A stretch of DNA of 64,000 nucleotides from Hysterangium stoloniferum (taxonomy: Eukaryota; Basidiomycota; Agaricomycetes; Hysterangiales; Hysterangiaceae). The stretch lies in assembly GCA_015178975.1 (NCBI GenBank), contig WHVD01000019.1:496001-560000 (forward strand), given 5' to 3'. The position numbers were made by a program, and so were the translations under genes. A model generated the notes under the pieces. That model was not told where the DNA came from. It ran no database searches and saw only the letters and a list, made by a program, of their open reading frames with translations. Positions 1 through 12,188 of the stretch are shown in pieces; the first letter of the stretch is position 1, and every line of letters begins with the position of its first letter.

Positions 1-3000
1 TAGCCAGGTAAAGTAAGCACCCAACCAAAGAACGATAGGGTAGTCTAAGCAAGTTGTTAAGTTCAACGTTCGATAAGGATGTACGGTCAAAACAGCAGAG
101 TTTGAGACTGTGATCGAAGGGAGTGGAGACAGTAGTTGCCGTAGTTTGCCCGAATTGATGTATAATTTTATCGATTAGTGCTGTTTGAGAAAGAGAAACA
201 GATTTATGAGGCCGATCCCACTCTATAGCAATTCCAACAACAAAACGGGCAGTACCAAGATTGGAAATAGTCCACACACTGTGCATCTCCTGCTTGAAGG
301 TTTCATTTTCTGTAGCTGTACTAGCAATGGAAAGGAAATCATCGACATGCACAGCAGCGATAATGGTACCTGTGGTACTGCGTCTGTAGTAAATGCAAGA
401 TTCCGAGGTTAATCTGGTAAAGCCCCAAGCCAACATCTGTTCGTTCATAGTTCTATTCCAGATTTGACCACTCTGTTTCATCCCATATAAACCTCGGAGT
501 ATCATCCAAACGTAATCCTCTTTACCAGGTTCAACAAATCCTTCAGGTTGTTCCATAAATTGGATTTCGTCCTCAGGAAGTAACCCATAAAGGAAAGCCA
601 TCTTAATATTGATTTGTTGTGCATCCCAACCAAGAGTGGCAGCTATATGGAGAAAAACACGCCAAGATTCCATATGCGCAGTAGGAGAGGTTGTCTTATG
701 GTAATCTTTGCCATAGATTTGTTCAAAACCTTTGAAAACTAACCGTACCTTCCATCGGACCACCTTACCAGATTCATCTCTCTTTATTCAGAAGACAGGC
801 CACCCTTTATGTACTTTACATCCCTGAGGGACTTCCATACGAGGGACAAGTTTATAAACCGCCATAGCCTTGAGAGAGTCCAGTTCTTCCTGGAACCCAG
901 CCCACCATCTTGAGGCATCCCCCGATTGGAGGGCTTCTGCCCATGTCTGTGGCTCATCATTGCACATTAATGGATCGACCCCAAGTGTATCAGAGGTGCT
1001 TTCCAAGTTAAGATTTAAGTTTGGTAAGTCTGACGTAAATTGGATTGACGAAAGATTCTGTTGTAATTCATCATGATTCACAAGTGATGCTGGAGGTTCT
1101 GCGATAGTGTTGTGTAATTTGTTAATGGTGTGCAGATGTTCCTGTTTTTGCAATCGCAACCTCTCAGCACTGTCCTTGGACTCCTGAATAGCATGTTCAA
1201 GTCTCACCGTCGAAACTGGTTGTCCGGCTGTAGTACGATTGGAATGTCGATGAGGAGGTGGATCAATGATTGGTGTGGGAACAGAATGTGGTTCGAGCTG
1301 TGGTAAGGCTGGAGAAGAATCAATGGGAAGTTCAGTTGGTAGAATGGGGGAATATATATCAGAGGAAGTGCGCTCAAATGACGTAGTAGGGTTGTTACTC
1401 AGTTCAACACTAGGTTCCATCACAGGAGTACGTGGATGTCCATCATGACTCTCCAGGAATCAAACATGATAAGAACTGTAAATTTGTCGTGTTTTTGGGT
1501 CATAGCACCTATATGTTTTCGATTTGCCATCATATCCAACAAGAATACACTCAATTGACCATTTGTAAATTTTAGGATTTGTCCTATTCTGAATTAAGAC
1601 GAAAGCCCGACAGCCAATTTCACACATATAAGAATAATCTGGAGTGTGGCCATACCACAGTTCCCAAGGTGTCTTGTCCTTCAGAGATTTAGTGGTAGTT
1701 TTAACATGTAGGTGATGTTACGACCGTGTCGCAACCCTATCGGCCCCGAGGTTATCGCCACTTGTCAACGTTTCAAGTCATCCTCTCGGAAACCATCGGC
1801 CCCGAAGCTGACGAATGTTTCGCGAAGATCAAACTCCATTTACGCCCACGTCAAAATAACTCGTATTGTCTGGTCAAACTTTGATACGTCCCCTTTATTA
1901 TGTTGATCCGTTCAATCTTATGTTTTGCATATGTCTATCTATATTTGTAGTCCTTGAACCATTTCCTTTTATCGTAATCCCACTCTCGGTTATCATCGGC
2001 CTCTGAACTAATCATAAACTTCCCGTTCCTAGTCAAGCTTATTGTTAATACCGTGTTCCGCCCTTCTCCCCATTAGTATTTTCCAGACACCTGTTACTTG
2101 TATATGAACCCGCTGTAATTGTAGTTACCAGGCAATCAGAATATCGACTCAGAATACCCTCATACGTCTGTAGCAGTCTCATACTAGAAGAACCCCCTTC
2201 CGCCTTTGCGTGCGCTCGCCCATTCTCGGCCCGATCCCTTGGCCCGACACTTGACCTGTCCTTCGGTTCCGATCGGTATCTCACCGAAAGGTCCTTCTTA
2301 GGATTTAGTCTTCGCCTGTCTGAAATTTAAGGACAACCTACGGATATTTGCAAGGGCGCAGCACATAAGCTGAAGCCAAGTCCTTCCGATCAGTCCCCGT
2401 CAGCCACCGACATTAGTCAGTTTCCAGTTCTTAACAGGTGAGCAGCAGTGAGGTAGAATTCGTCCCATAGATATGCAGGCAAACTGGCATAGATACGCAT
2501 GGTTCTCGCCTTTGACATTAAGGTGCAATGGAGTCTTTCCACACGCCCAATATGTGCTGATGTGTATGGAGCGGTATATTGGTGGTCTGTTCCTCGTGAG
2601 GCTACGTATCATGGCTTTTGAGTTCACCATTGTCTGTTCTATAAATACCAACCTTTAATCCAGTCTCAACTTCTCGAGCCTGTTCCCAAATTTGAAGCTG
2701 GGTAAAGGTGTCACTTTTTAGTTTAAGTAGGATTGTCCAAGTGAAACTAGAGTAGTCGTCTACAATGTTCATGGCATAGTTGAATCCAGCATGTGAAGTG
2801 ACATGATTAGGTCCTGATAAATCTACCCACACCTTTTCCAACTTCCTTGACCCATTCCCTCCTCCCGCTTCTTTGGAACAGGTGTTTTACTCTGTTTCCC
2901 GAGAATGCAGGAGTCACATTTAGAATGAGTTGAGGAAGAGGTTGGTGTCGCACCTTTGAGAAGGCCACTATTGAACATGTCATGAATAGATTGATAATTT

Positions 3001-4655
3001 GCATGTCCAAGGCGGCGATGCCAAGTTTCAAGTGTGGATGCACGATATGTGACGAGAACATGTTCAGCATGGGTGGAATAGATATTTAAGTAAAGACTTT
3101 TTTGTGGAAGTAGGTTACCCCGAGCAATAGTTGCACCAGACAATTTGCTACTAAGCCAACAGGAGGTATCGTCAAAATGTGCAATAACATTTGAATCCTT
3201 TGTAAGGCAATGGATTGAAATCAACCATACTGTAGCATCTGGAATATAGAGAACATTCTGGAAAATTAAGGATGTCCCCCGGCCTATGCGAAGTTTGATA
3301 TCCCCAATACCGATTGCCCATATAGATGAACCACCAATTCCTTTGACTGAGCGAGGAGTGACAGCTTTCAAGGTCATAAAATCAGTACGATCAGGGGAAA
3401 TGTGTACAGATGCACCACTATCCATCCAGAATGGATGTGAGTCAGTTGAAATAGGTGTGCGATTTGATTGGGAAATGGGGGAGATATCGGAAGTATTAAT
3501 TGTTGTCATGGTGGATGGGGTACTTTGTTTGGACCAATCCATATTCGTTGTCAACTCCTCCTCAATGACGAGCCAGCCATCATACTCCACGATATCCTGT
3601 TTCAAAATGAGGGATGAAGAAGGGGCCAGGGATGACTGAGGGAAAGGAGAGTTAGAGGGGATCATAGCCAGGTTGGCAGTAGGGATTTCTGAAGAAGAAA
3701 AATTGGAAGAGTCCATATTGACAATATAGATACGACCATCAGCACCCTGTAACTTAATAGGGACTTTTGGCATAGTAGAGGTAGGAGTGGTTGAGTTAGT
3801 GGGTGCTGGTGTAGAACTGTTCAACTTGGAACCCCGAGCAAGGCGACGAGCCTGCTTGGATTCATCAAGAGTCTTGCCTGCCATGTCCCCACCAGGACGG
3901 ATGCAATACTCGGCTTCATGGAAATTGTGTTTGCAGTTAGAACAACTGACAGAGGACTTTGAAGATTGCTGGGCAGAGAGGGCAACTGATTCAGGAAGGG
4001 TGACTTTATCCGAGTTTATGAGAGTTTGCTCATTATCCAAATAAACACGGAGTTGAGTAGATGTAAAAGGGGTAGAGTCAGTAGAGGCAGAGATATCCCG
4101 AGTGATAATAGAACAAACATTCCCAAAATTGGTGCCAAGGGAACCCAGGAGGGCAATGCATTTCAAAAGGTCCTTAGAAATGTCGCCCATTTCATAGGCA
4201 CGGTCGATCAAAGAGCAAATATTTTCTGCGGTAACGGGTAAAGGGTTGGTACGGGTGCAACAAGTGGTAAGGGCTTCTTGCAGTAACTGTACTTGATGTA
4301 TAGGGCCTTCACTCTGGTGGCATTGTCGGATAGTCTCCCAACAAGCTTTTGCACCCAGTTTTCAGTTGAGGTACTCCTGCTCAGATGTCTCCACAGTAGA
4401 GATGATAAGGGCAGCGGCCAAAGAGTTGTTCGCCAGCCAGTTGGCTCGGGCACGCGGTTCAGTATCAGTGGGCTCTGGGATTGTACCATCGACATAACCA
4501 GAAAGTCCAGTGAGGGTAATGAAAAGGTCCACAGCACGAAGCCAAGGGCGATAGTTTAATTTAAGCTTATCGAGCTTGGGTCCCGAATAAGTGATGTTGG
4601 TACAGATAAGGGTGATAGATGGTGCAAGAGTGTCTGTGGAAGTTTGGGTAGTCAT
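1..4655 (-). pseudogene. Ty1/copia retrotransposon gag-pol, decayed and interrupted
   Basis: Minus-strand gag-pol remains, running off the left window edge. Gag starts at 4655 and breaks frame near 4370. The long open stretch 4211-2823 holds a zinc-knuckle-like C-x2-C..H..C, then the aspartic protease motif MDSGASVH, then the GAG-pre-integrase signature HRRLGHANY and the integrase Cys pair CDSCILGK. The integrase core continues at 2841-2602 (WVDLSGP, TDNGELKSH). A solo LTR (1716-2436) then splits the gene. Downstream, 1423-788 leads into the reverse transcriptase, whose catalytic block reads AAVHVDDF near 330-370. Several frameshifts and stops mean no polyprotein can be made. The domain order protease-integrase-RT identifies Ty1/copia (Pseudoviridae-type) rather than Ty3/gypsy. 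RNase H and the 3' LTR would lie outside the window. Confidence 0.93.
1716..2436. mobile_element. Solo LTR no. 1 (family A), 721 bp, inserted in copia pol
   Basis: Ends TGTTACGACC and AGTTCTTAACA. Flanked by a perfect 5-bp target duplication GGTGA at 1711-1715 and 2437-2441. Same family as 9227-9946, 32761-33484 and 34464-35089 but in the opposite orientation. It has no internal coding region, so it is a solo LTR left by recombination. It splits the copia gene between integrase and reverse transcriptase. Confidence 0.93.
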
Positions 4656-4690
4656 CGGTAAAAAAAAATAGTGGTCCTACTTAAAAGCAA

Positions 4691-4702
4691 AGGCCCATAA
4701 CC
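4691..4702 (-). other. Candidate primer-binding site of the copia element
   Basis: Minus strand GGTTATGGGCCT begins immediately after the LTR end. The same 12 bases follow the proposed LTR of an unrelated copia gag at 26789. The position matches a tRNA primer-binding site, but the priming tRNA was not identified. Confidence 0.5.
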
Positions 4703-4923
4703 TGTTAGAAAGTAAGACCTAAATATTATAGCTCAGTCTCGTATAACAGTAGCGTATAACGGACTGTATTAAGTACCTAAATATTATACCTAATACACTA
4801 TTAGTATAAATATTTAAGTACTGGTATTAAAGGATTGCTCACCTCAGTCTCGTATAACAGTAGCATATAACGGACTGAGGTCTAGTATAATAGAAAGGAT
4901 AGTTTATATATGTGAAGGGAACA
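4703..4923 (-). repeat. 5' LTR of the copia element
   Basis: Lies just upstream of the minus-strand gag. Read on the minus strand it starts TGTTCCC and ends CTAACA, is 221 bases long and has a TATA-like CACATATATAAAC near its start. Inside is a 35-bp direct duplication (4732-4766 and 4843-4877, one base different) carrying a CTCAGTC..GACTGAG inverted motif. The boundary is inferred from the TG..CA ends and the adjacent primer-binding-like site. The partner LTR is not in the window. Confidence 0.65.
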
Positions 4924-5018
4924 ATGGGAATGGTATGAGACAATGCGAGTGGCACGGTCCCATTGTGTAGCCAAAAATAGCCACACTACTTGATCACGTT
5001 GTCTTGGAATTTAGTGTT

Positions 5019-6037
5019 GTCCACGATGCTCAAATTCTAACACAAGCCATCTCCCTCCTACAAAATGGACTCTCCAATAGGAATGTAGCCTCTACAACAG
5101 GTGTTGCCAAGTCTACTATCAGTAGAATTGCTCAGGAGAGATAGATAGACAAAGAAAACCTGAAAGGAGGATGTCCATCCAAGCTTTCTCCTGCTGACCA
5201 AAGGAGGATCATGCATCAAATCACCTCTGGTCAGCTAGATAATGCTGTCCAAGCCACACATTACATTAACAATATCAATCAATATAATGTGTCACCTAGC
5301 ACAGTCAGGAGGACCTTGAAACAGCATGGTTTCAAAGCAGTAGTCAAGGCAAAAAGGCCCTTGTTGAAGGCTCAACATAGAAAGGCCAGGTTAAGCTTTG
5401 CATCCCCCCCCCTCAAATACCAACACTGGACAGTGGATGACTGGAAGAGGGTATTGTGGACTGATGAGACCAAAATCAATAGGATTGGGTCAGATGGACA
5501 TCAATATGTGTGGAAGAAAGTTGGAGAACCACTTTCTGATAGGATAACCCAACCTACTGTCAAGCATGGAGGTGGAAATATCATGGTCTTGGGGCTGTAT
5601 GAGTTGGAATGGAGTGGAAAGGCTTGCAGAGATTGAAGGAAGGATGGATTCTGCACAATATGTGGAGATATTGGATCAGAATTTGTCCCAGAGCATTAGA
5701 GATTTGGAGATTCCAGAAGATGAGGCCATTTTCCAACAAGACAATGACCCAAAGTATACATTCAAGATGGCACAAAAATGGCTTTCTGAAATCAGATTCG
5801 GGTATTAGACTGGCCAGCACAGTCTCTTGACCTCAATCCCAAAAAAATCTTTGGAATCACCTGAAGAAACAGCTACAAAAATATTCCTCACCACCAAAGG
5901 GAGTTTGGGAGTTATGGGAGAGGGTGGAAGTGGAATGGCCAAAGATTGAGCCTCAGGAGTGTCAGAAACTGATAGAAAGTATGCCCAGAAGACTTGATGC
6001 TGTAATAAAGGCTAAGGGAGGCCATACAAAGTACTAG
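5019..6037 (+). pseudogene. Tc1/mariner-type transposase, degraded
   Basis: The reading starts with a helix-turn-helix like that of Tc1 (ASTTGVAKSTISRI, about 5090-5140), followed by a stop. A second helix (SPSTVRRTLKQHGFKA) precedes the catalytic block. The first Asp is in WTDETKI (about 5458) and the second in FQQDNDPKY (about 5738). The PDLNP region near 5820 is disrupted, and the expected terminal Glu block reads NPKKIFG. Frameshifts lie near 5590 and 5790 and stops in the last third. The end AVIKAKGGHTKY is a typical Tc1 C-terminus. The gene is dead. Clear terminal inverted repeats could not be set, although GTTGCAAAACTGT near 6068 resembles a Tc1 end. Confidence 0.85.
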
Positions 6038-6432
6038 AATAACAAGATATCTGATTCAAAAAGAGTGGTTGCAAAACTGTCCCAATGATTGGTCATTATT
6101 AAATATTCACTGTGACACCAATATCCATCTATATTATGTAATATTTGGGTATATCAAAGCTAGTATGCTAAGGTATATGTAGAATATTTTCACTATTTTA
6201 GAAATTTTATTTGGTAGGTTATAAAGCATTTATTGAGAACAAGATTAACAGAATTGGATCTGATGGAAAGGTGTATGTTTAGAAAGAATGGGGGTGTGAA
6301 GAGTTATGGAAGTTCTAACCGTTCTATATATGTATGAAGAATATCAACTGTTTAGGTATGACATGATGATGTATTGACTATCTAAGTCTAATACAGATTG
6401 AAATGTGTATTGAGAAAGGATGGCTGTAAAGG

Positions 6433-6800
6433 TTGCTCAGAGGTGATAAATGTGCCATTGAGCATAGAAAGCCAATAGAGAAATGATGGTGAAAATTTCA
6501 CTCAGAGGCAATGTAAAATGATGGTTTGGAATATCATACAAAATGTTTGCTCAGAGGTGACAATAAGACAATGGTCCAGATCAGTAAACTTAAAATCTGC
6601 TCAGAGGTGACAATAAGATGGTGATGCAGATTGGCACACTAAAAAATTGCTCAGAAGCAATCATAAAATGATGATGCAGATAGCACATGAAGAATTTGCT
6701 CAAAGATGATAATAAAATAACTGCACCCAGTGACATGCAAAAAATTTGCTTGGAGGTGAAAAGAAGATGACAGCACCAAAGATATTGAGTGCAGATGCAA
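6433..6800. repeat. Degenerate tandem repeat, period about 50 bp, about 7 copies
   Basis: A core like TTTGCTCAGAGGTGACAATA recurs at about 6433, 6497, 6546, 6597, 6647, 6696 and 6745. Spacing is 49-51 bases for all but the first interval. Units are diverged and not coding. The stretch 6038-6432 shows no gene. Confidence 0.7.
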
Positions 6801-7099
6801 CATATGTGGTTGCAATGTGATAATAAGATAGAAACAATTATGCTCCAAATTGGAGAGGGCAAGAGATTGAAAGAGGTGCTAAAGGGTGGTGGAAATGATG
6901 GCAGACATGATGTGGTATCCTGATTCTCAATGCTTCTCCTCACCATTCCATTTCTTTTGTAACATAGCTTCATAGCATAAGCCAAGAAGGCCATGTAATT
7001 GAATTTACTAGGTTTGTGTGAGAGGAGATATGATTGGTCTATTAGTTGTAAAACTGTGTGGAAGTAACTTAGTTAGGGAGGTGACAGTAAAGATAGAGG

Positions 7100-7395
7100 T
7101 CAGGATAGTACTTGAATGACATTATCTTCAAACCACTGTTTGGCCTTCCTAGATGTATGTTTTGGATCATTGTCCTGTTGAAAGTAGTGTTTGCCCTCCT
7201 CCATTTCCAGCATTTCAAAGCTTTCTGCCACTCCATCCTCCAAAATTTCCACATACTGACCAGCATCCATTGTTCCTTGAACCTCCACTAACTTTCCCAC
7301 CCCATTCCACCCCATACAGCCCCATACCATGAGATTATTTCCTCCTCCATGCTTGACAGTTGGTGTTGTTGTTCAGTTAGATATAGATTCCCCCT
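7100..7395 (-). pseudogene. Tc1/mariner transposase fragment
   Basis: Minus-strand reading includes PTVKHGGGN, VWGCMGWNGVGK and HYFQQDNDPKHTSRKA, the middle of a Tc1 transposase with its second catalytic Asp. It is closely related to the copy at 5019-6037 but inverted. It is cut upstream at 7396 by an LTR of family B and lacks its C-terminal Glu block. Confidence 0.85.
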
Positions 7396-7980
7396 TGTGA
7401 GAGGTACCATGAAATATATTCCAAAATATAGTCCAGATGGGCCCACACTATATTTTAATTATTATTTCAATTTTCTCTCTATTTTATCATACACATATAT
7501 TAGTTTGACAATCTATGTACTCCTATGGGTACATAGACTCTTGTGGGTGCATACACACTAGATCTATGTACTTTAGTGCCTATAGTTAAAACTCAGACAC
7601 TTTTTACCCTGTAACCACGACTTGCCCAGACACCCATTTAGTGTCCTGCAAGTTGTGATTGGGGTATCATCTCAACCATCACAGACGGGCTTTAACTATC
7701 AGCACAATCACTGTTTTGAACTATGTATATTAGTCGAAACCCAAGCTATTATCCTAATCTGCATGGACTACATCCATGCTACTCTGCCCTTGCTCGACTC
7801 TCTTATTACTTCCTTAATCATTAGAGCAGTTGCCCAGAATCATACTGTAAGGTTGATTCTCCTTCCAGTCATCTTAGCTATCTATTCAGTACTTAAGACA
7901 ACTAATCCTTTCAGTTGTATTGAACTTAGACAGTGACTATATAGAATATCTGTTAATTGTACTACTAATATGAAAGTACA
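7396..7980 (+). mobile_element. LTR of family B, 3' end eroded
   Basis: Starts TGTGAGAGGTACC and is similar over most of its length to the family B LTRs at 32155-33519 and 33594-34225. About 80 bases before the 3' end are missing, and no target duplication is visible. The last similarity is around 7970, so the end is approximate. Confidence 0.75.
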
Positions 7981-8522
7981 ATAAAACATATCTGGAAGTA
8001 TTCTCCAGAGATGGGGAATAATAACAATTGCAAAGGAATTGAGTCAGAATATCCAATATTGTCTGGAAATGGATTACTGAAGCATCTATAAGAATGTGGG
8101 GAGTCCAACCAGAGTCTGGGTCAGGCAAGTCTGATGGGTTCCATGGAAGTGGGAACATTGGTTTAGAGAAAGTGACAAGGGGCAAGACAGATAATCTGGT
8201 GAGGGTTGAGTCATGAATTACTGAAGCATTTAGAGGAACATAGGGAGTCTATGTCAGGCAATGACCAAGGATACTTGGAGAAGTTGGCTGGGAAGGGGCA
8301 GAGTCTGATGGGTTCTGGGACATAAGAAGAGGTATCTAGTTGAGGGTGGAATATCTGACTGGGGACTGAGTTGAAGGATAATTGAGGGATGAGGGTCAGG
8401 TTCTGGTGGATTCTGGATCCTAACACTAATCCAGAGTATGTTTCAGAAACTGATATTATATCTGGAAAATAGTCTGAGGAGTTTCTGGCAATGGATCTTC
8501 ACACATGTGTGAAGGGGAACAT
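7981..8522. other. Unassigned retroelement-like tract with a diverged duplication
   Basis: No gene is visible. Two related stretches, about 8065-8150 and 8212-8320, share ATTACTGAAGCAT, GGGAGTC, TCAGGCAA and TCTGATGGGTTC. The tract ends in a purine-rich run (GTGAAGGGGAAC, about 8511-8522) just before a TGTTAG start. This looks like a polypurine tract followed by a 3' LTR. Confidence 0.4.
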
Positions 8523-8524
8523 TG

Positions 8525-8900
8525 TTAGAGTATGATACTACAGCTCTAATATAGTCTATTATGTTACCTATATTTCTCTCTATGCTTTTCTCATATTTGT
8601 AGTATTTTTCCCAGCACTGTAGGTGCAGTATTTAGTGAGTTACTTAGTTTGTAACTCCTATGTGCTTAGATAAACACCCAGTAGAATACTCCACTGTGTG
8701 TTAGAATATTGCAAGCTGTTGAGAGTGCTCACAGTCTGACTACACTCGGGTATTTAGTACTGTACAGTAGCTTAGTCATCACATGTATTTCGGTAGGGAC
8801 TTTGTCATCCCCTCACCCACATGAAATCCCATTGTATATTCTTACACTGTGAGTGTGGGAAAGTCTCCTTAGTGTTTACTTTCCAATCACACACTCACAG
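8525..8900 (+). repeat. Candidate 3' LTR of an unidentified element
   Basis: Starts TGTTAGAGTATG directly after the purine-rich run and ends near CACACTCACA. It is AT-rich, with cytosine-poor promoter-like sequence. No second copy and no target duplication are in the window. The stretch 8901-9221 has no recognisable gene. Confidence 0.35.
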
Positions 8901-9226
8901 GATGAAAGTCCTCACCTTTTTGAGGTGCCACCAATCACAACTACCACCAATATCATAATCAACGACAGTTGTGATAGAGATGGATGTGAAAGTATGGCAC
9001 GCAGGAACACCCAGCGGATGACTGAGGTAGTGGCTGACCACAGTCTCATCATGAGCCAGAGGGATGGAAGAGCCCTACTGGAGGGAATGCTGAACTGGGT
9101 GATTAGCTGGATGGGCGAGGGAAGGTTGGTGATGGGGTGACAAATTGGAAGAAGAAAATTAAGAATTTTACTTCTTCGAGGCACATCACAGGATGACAAC
9201 AACTGGTGACTGACTTTCTCACCAGT

Positions 9227-9946
9227 TGTTAAGAACTGGAAACTGACTAATGTCGGTGGCCAACAGGGACCGATCGGAAGGACTTGGCTTCAGCTTATGT
9301 GCTGCGCCCTTGCAAATATCCGTAGGATGTCCTTAAATTTCGGGCGGGCGAAGACCAATCCTAGCGAGTACCTTTCGGTGTGATACCGATCGGAATCGAA
9401 GGACAAGTTGAGTGTCAGGCCAAGGGGTCGGGGCTGGAAGTGGGCGAGTGCACGTGAAGGCGGATGGGGGGATTCTGAGTATGAGACTGATACAGGCGTA
9501 TGAGGGTATTCTGAGTCGATATTCTGATTGCCTGGTAACTACAACTACAGCGGGTTCATATACAAGTAACAGGCGTCTGGAAAATACTAATGGGGAGAAG
9601 GGCGGAACACGGTATTAACAATAAGCTTGACTAGGAACGGGAAGTTTATGATTAGTTCGGAGGCCGATGATAACCGAGAGCGGGATTACGATAAAAGGAA
9701 ATAGTTCAAGGACTACAAATATAGATAGACATATGTGAAACATAAGATTGAACGGATCAACATAATAAAGGGGATGTATCAAAGTTTGACCAGACAATAC
9801 GAGTTGTTTTGACATGGGCGTAAACGGAGTTTGATCTTCGCGAAAACATTCGTCAGCTTCGGGGCCGATGGTTTCCGAGAGGGTGACTTGTCGTTGACAA
9901 GTGGCGATGACCTCGGGACCGATAGGGTTGCGACACGGTCGTAACA
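9227..9946. mobile_element. Solo LTR no. 2 (family A), 720 bp
   Basis: Starts TGTTAAGAACTGG and ends GTCGTAACA. A perfect 5-bp target duplication CCAGT lies at 9222-9226 and 9947-9951. Opposite orientation to solo LTR no. 1. The inside carries the GGCTTCAGCTTATGTGCTGC box (9286-9305) and no coding sequence. Confidence 0.93.
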
Positions 9947-9951
9947 CCAGT

Positions 9952-10990
9952 GCACAAACTCTCACACATTTCGGATTGTTTGCACCTCAATGCTGCATGA
10001 TATATTCCTGAGCCTCTATGCTCAAGGGAGTGTATTGGAGTATTACAAGCACTAAGGCTCAAGTCACAATGGTCAGAGACTGTCCACATCCACGATGGTT
10101 CTAAGTTGGCACATAACCGCCATATATCACCATGTATCAAGAAACCGACTGTCAATGTCACACATCATTTATTACTTATCACACATCACCTTTTCACTAC
10201 GACACTCATTAATGCCTACATTCACATAACAACAATCCTTATGATCCACATTTATCATTGCCTGCCCATTGGAAGAGCCAAATCATGATTTTACTATTCA
10301 GCAGATTTGTCCTGGATCACTGTCGAACATTGCCACTTGCCAATATCGCCTGTAATATCCGGGATAGGATTTGTGATTGGATTGGGAGTGGGAGTTGAAG
10401 TGATGGACAATTGTGTGGAAGTATTCATGGTTCTAGGAGCGCATTTGAGAGCAATTTGAAGGTTGTTGCAGTCATCTCAAGAAGTTCAGGCAGGCAAAGT
10501 CAGGGAACTTAGGCTTCAGGGAGTGCTATGGTTACTGTGAGTCCCTTTTGCTCGAGGGAGTGTGTTAACTTTTGGGAATTCGGTAAATGAGGGGCAAGGA
10601 CTCAAACCATACAGGGGTATTAGTAAGCGGGTTACTAGGCTATATAAGGATGAGTCATGTATAAGTAGTAGTACTCATCCGTTTACAACGAGTTAACTGT
10701 CACCTACTCAGACAAACGGAAAGTTATACGGTCTAAGAACAGCACCACTGAAAACTTAACACACTATCCGTCTGCCTACGAGCTCACTAGGTCAAACGAT
10801 ATAGATTTACCTTTTGCGTACCACTTAACGTTCTTTTCTCGATACGCTTATTCTAACAAGATGCACGACGATTATTACGCAGTAATTGTTTGAATAAGCA
10901 TTTAAAATCAAGTATATCAATTTTTAATGCGATCCTTTGTTTTGTTAATCGTAGCTTTCCGAATTCGCGTGACACTCTTATTGTCACGTC
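9952..10990. other. Gene-free stretch with possible LTR debris
   Basis: No coding region was found. Two GCTC(A/G)AGGGAGTG(T) boxes (10019 and 10550) resemble polypurine tracts. After the second, TGTTAACT (10563) to TTAACA (10761) could bound a roughly 200-bp LTR containing CTATATAAGG, but no matching target duplication was seen. Confidence 0.3.
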
Positions 10991-11014
10991 GCGTTGTTCT
11001 CCATTCTACCCCCC

Positions 11015-12188
11015 ATGTCCTGGGACATAACAGTGCATCATTTGACAGATGACCCGATTGCCTCGATATCAGACGACATATTGACGGCCGCGCAGAACCT
11101 AATAGAAGCGTCTGTTGCCAGTTCAATACACTGGCATCCGGTTTCCAGTTCAAGCTCGTTCCACTGTGTGTTCACAATGGTATCATAGTGGATGGTTCAC
11201 TGATTAATGTAATACCATTAGACACGTCTTCTTCTAAGGCTCAATGCTTTACCTTGGCTCGGGAGCCTCCTCGGATAAAGCTAAAAGCTTCGTTCCATCT
11301 GTCTCAGCTACCAGACTGGGATGCCTCTTGTTCAGATGATGAAGAAACTACTAATCTCCTTGAATTTGAGAGCACAAATTTCAACCCTGGATTCGAATTC
11401 ATCAAACGTCGGCCATTCAAACGGAAACTACCTTTGCAAGGCCTACACGTCGACCGTCGGTTTGCGAACGATGTGGATATCAACGCAGAGCAACGCTCTT
11501 ATAAGCGCATTCGCCCACCATATTTAGTTGCCTCATTATCCATATCGATATCAACCCTTATTGCATATGTATGTTGGACTTCTGCATTTACTGTACCGTG
11601 CCTCAGCCCATTTTTAACCCTTTTTAGCCTCACTATCACGCCTCACCTTATCCTGCAAACCCACCACCACCCGGAATCGATGAAATACCAGAATTCCGCG
11701 TAAAGCGACGTATTTCTCACGTTCATCTGGAAACACCGTTTGCTAGGACGGCATGGCTTGTGCCGTTACGGGGCGACCATCCCATCGGTGACGCTTCCGA
11801 CGCGCAGTTATACGAGTCATTGCCATCTGACAAGTCTCACGACGGCATACAATGGATACCCTGTGCAATCACGCAATTTTGGGCGTTTCTCTTGCGACAG
11901 CGGTCTATGAATAATTTTGGCCCAATCGCTATTGCCTATACCTTTGGTCCCGCGGCTGCTGTGGTTGAAACGTTGAAGAAAGGTTCGGCACAGCAGAGTA
12001 CGTGGGAGTACATTAAGATATACCACGATTCACGGTATGCCTTGAAACTACGAAGTGTATTGGATAGTTTTCGCTGGGAGGATCAATTCGATGATCATCG
12101 AAGACATCAGATTCAACGACATCGTGTTTTGAAGGGATCAACCCTAATCCTAGTAGATGAGAAAGGGAATCCAATTCTACTTGCATGA
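11015..12188 (+). CDS. Hypothetical basidiomycete protein, with one apparent frame break
   Basis: Probably a host gene. The first coding part begins at the ATG at 11015 (MSWDITVHHL..) and stays open to about 11125. The second part continues in another frame (..GFQFKLVPLCVHNG, about 11140) to 11568. A 59-base intron (GTATGT 11569 to TTTTTAG 11627) joins in phase 0 to the last exon, 11628-12188, which begins PHYHASPYPANPPPPG and ends at TGA after KGNPILLA. No intron long enough explains the frame change near 11120-11145, so it is either a sequencing indel or a real lesion. No family was recognised. The middle is acidic (DASCSDDEET) then basic (KRRPFKRK), and the C-terminal half is globular and Trp-rich. 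The clean splice joint argues for a gene that is or recently was functional. Confidence 0.6.

Noticed and set aside
6433-6800. Spaced repeats that could suggest a CRISPR array
   Set aside because: Units are contiguous and diverged, without constant repeats and unique spacers, and the genome is eukaryotic.
10563-10761. A complete solo LTR with TGTTAA..TTAACA ends
   Set aside because: Flanking 5-mers (GAGTG and CACTA) do not match, and no second copy was seen. It is kept only as a weak mention.
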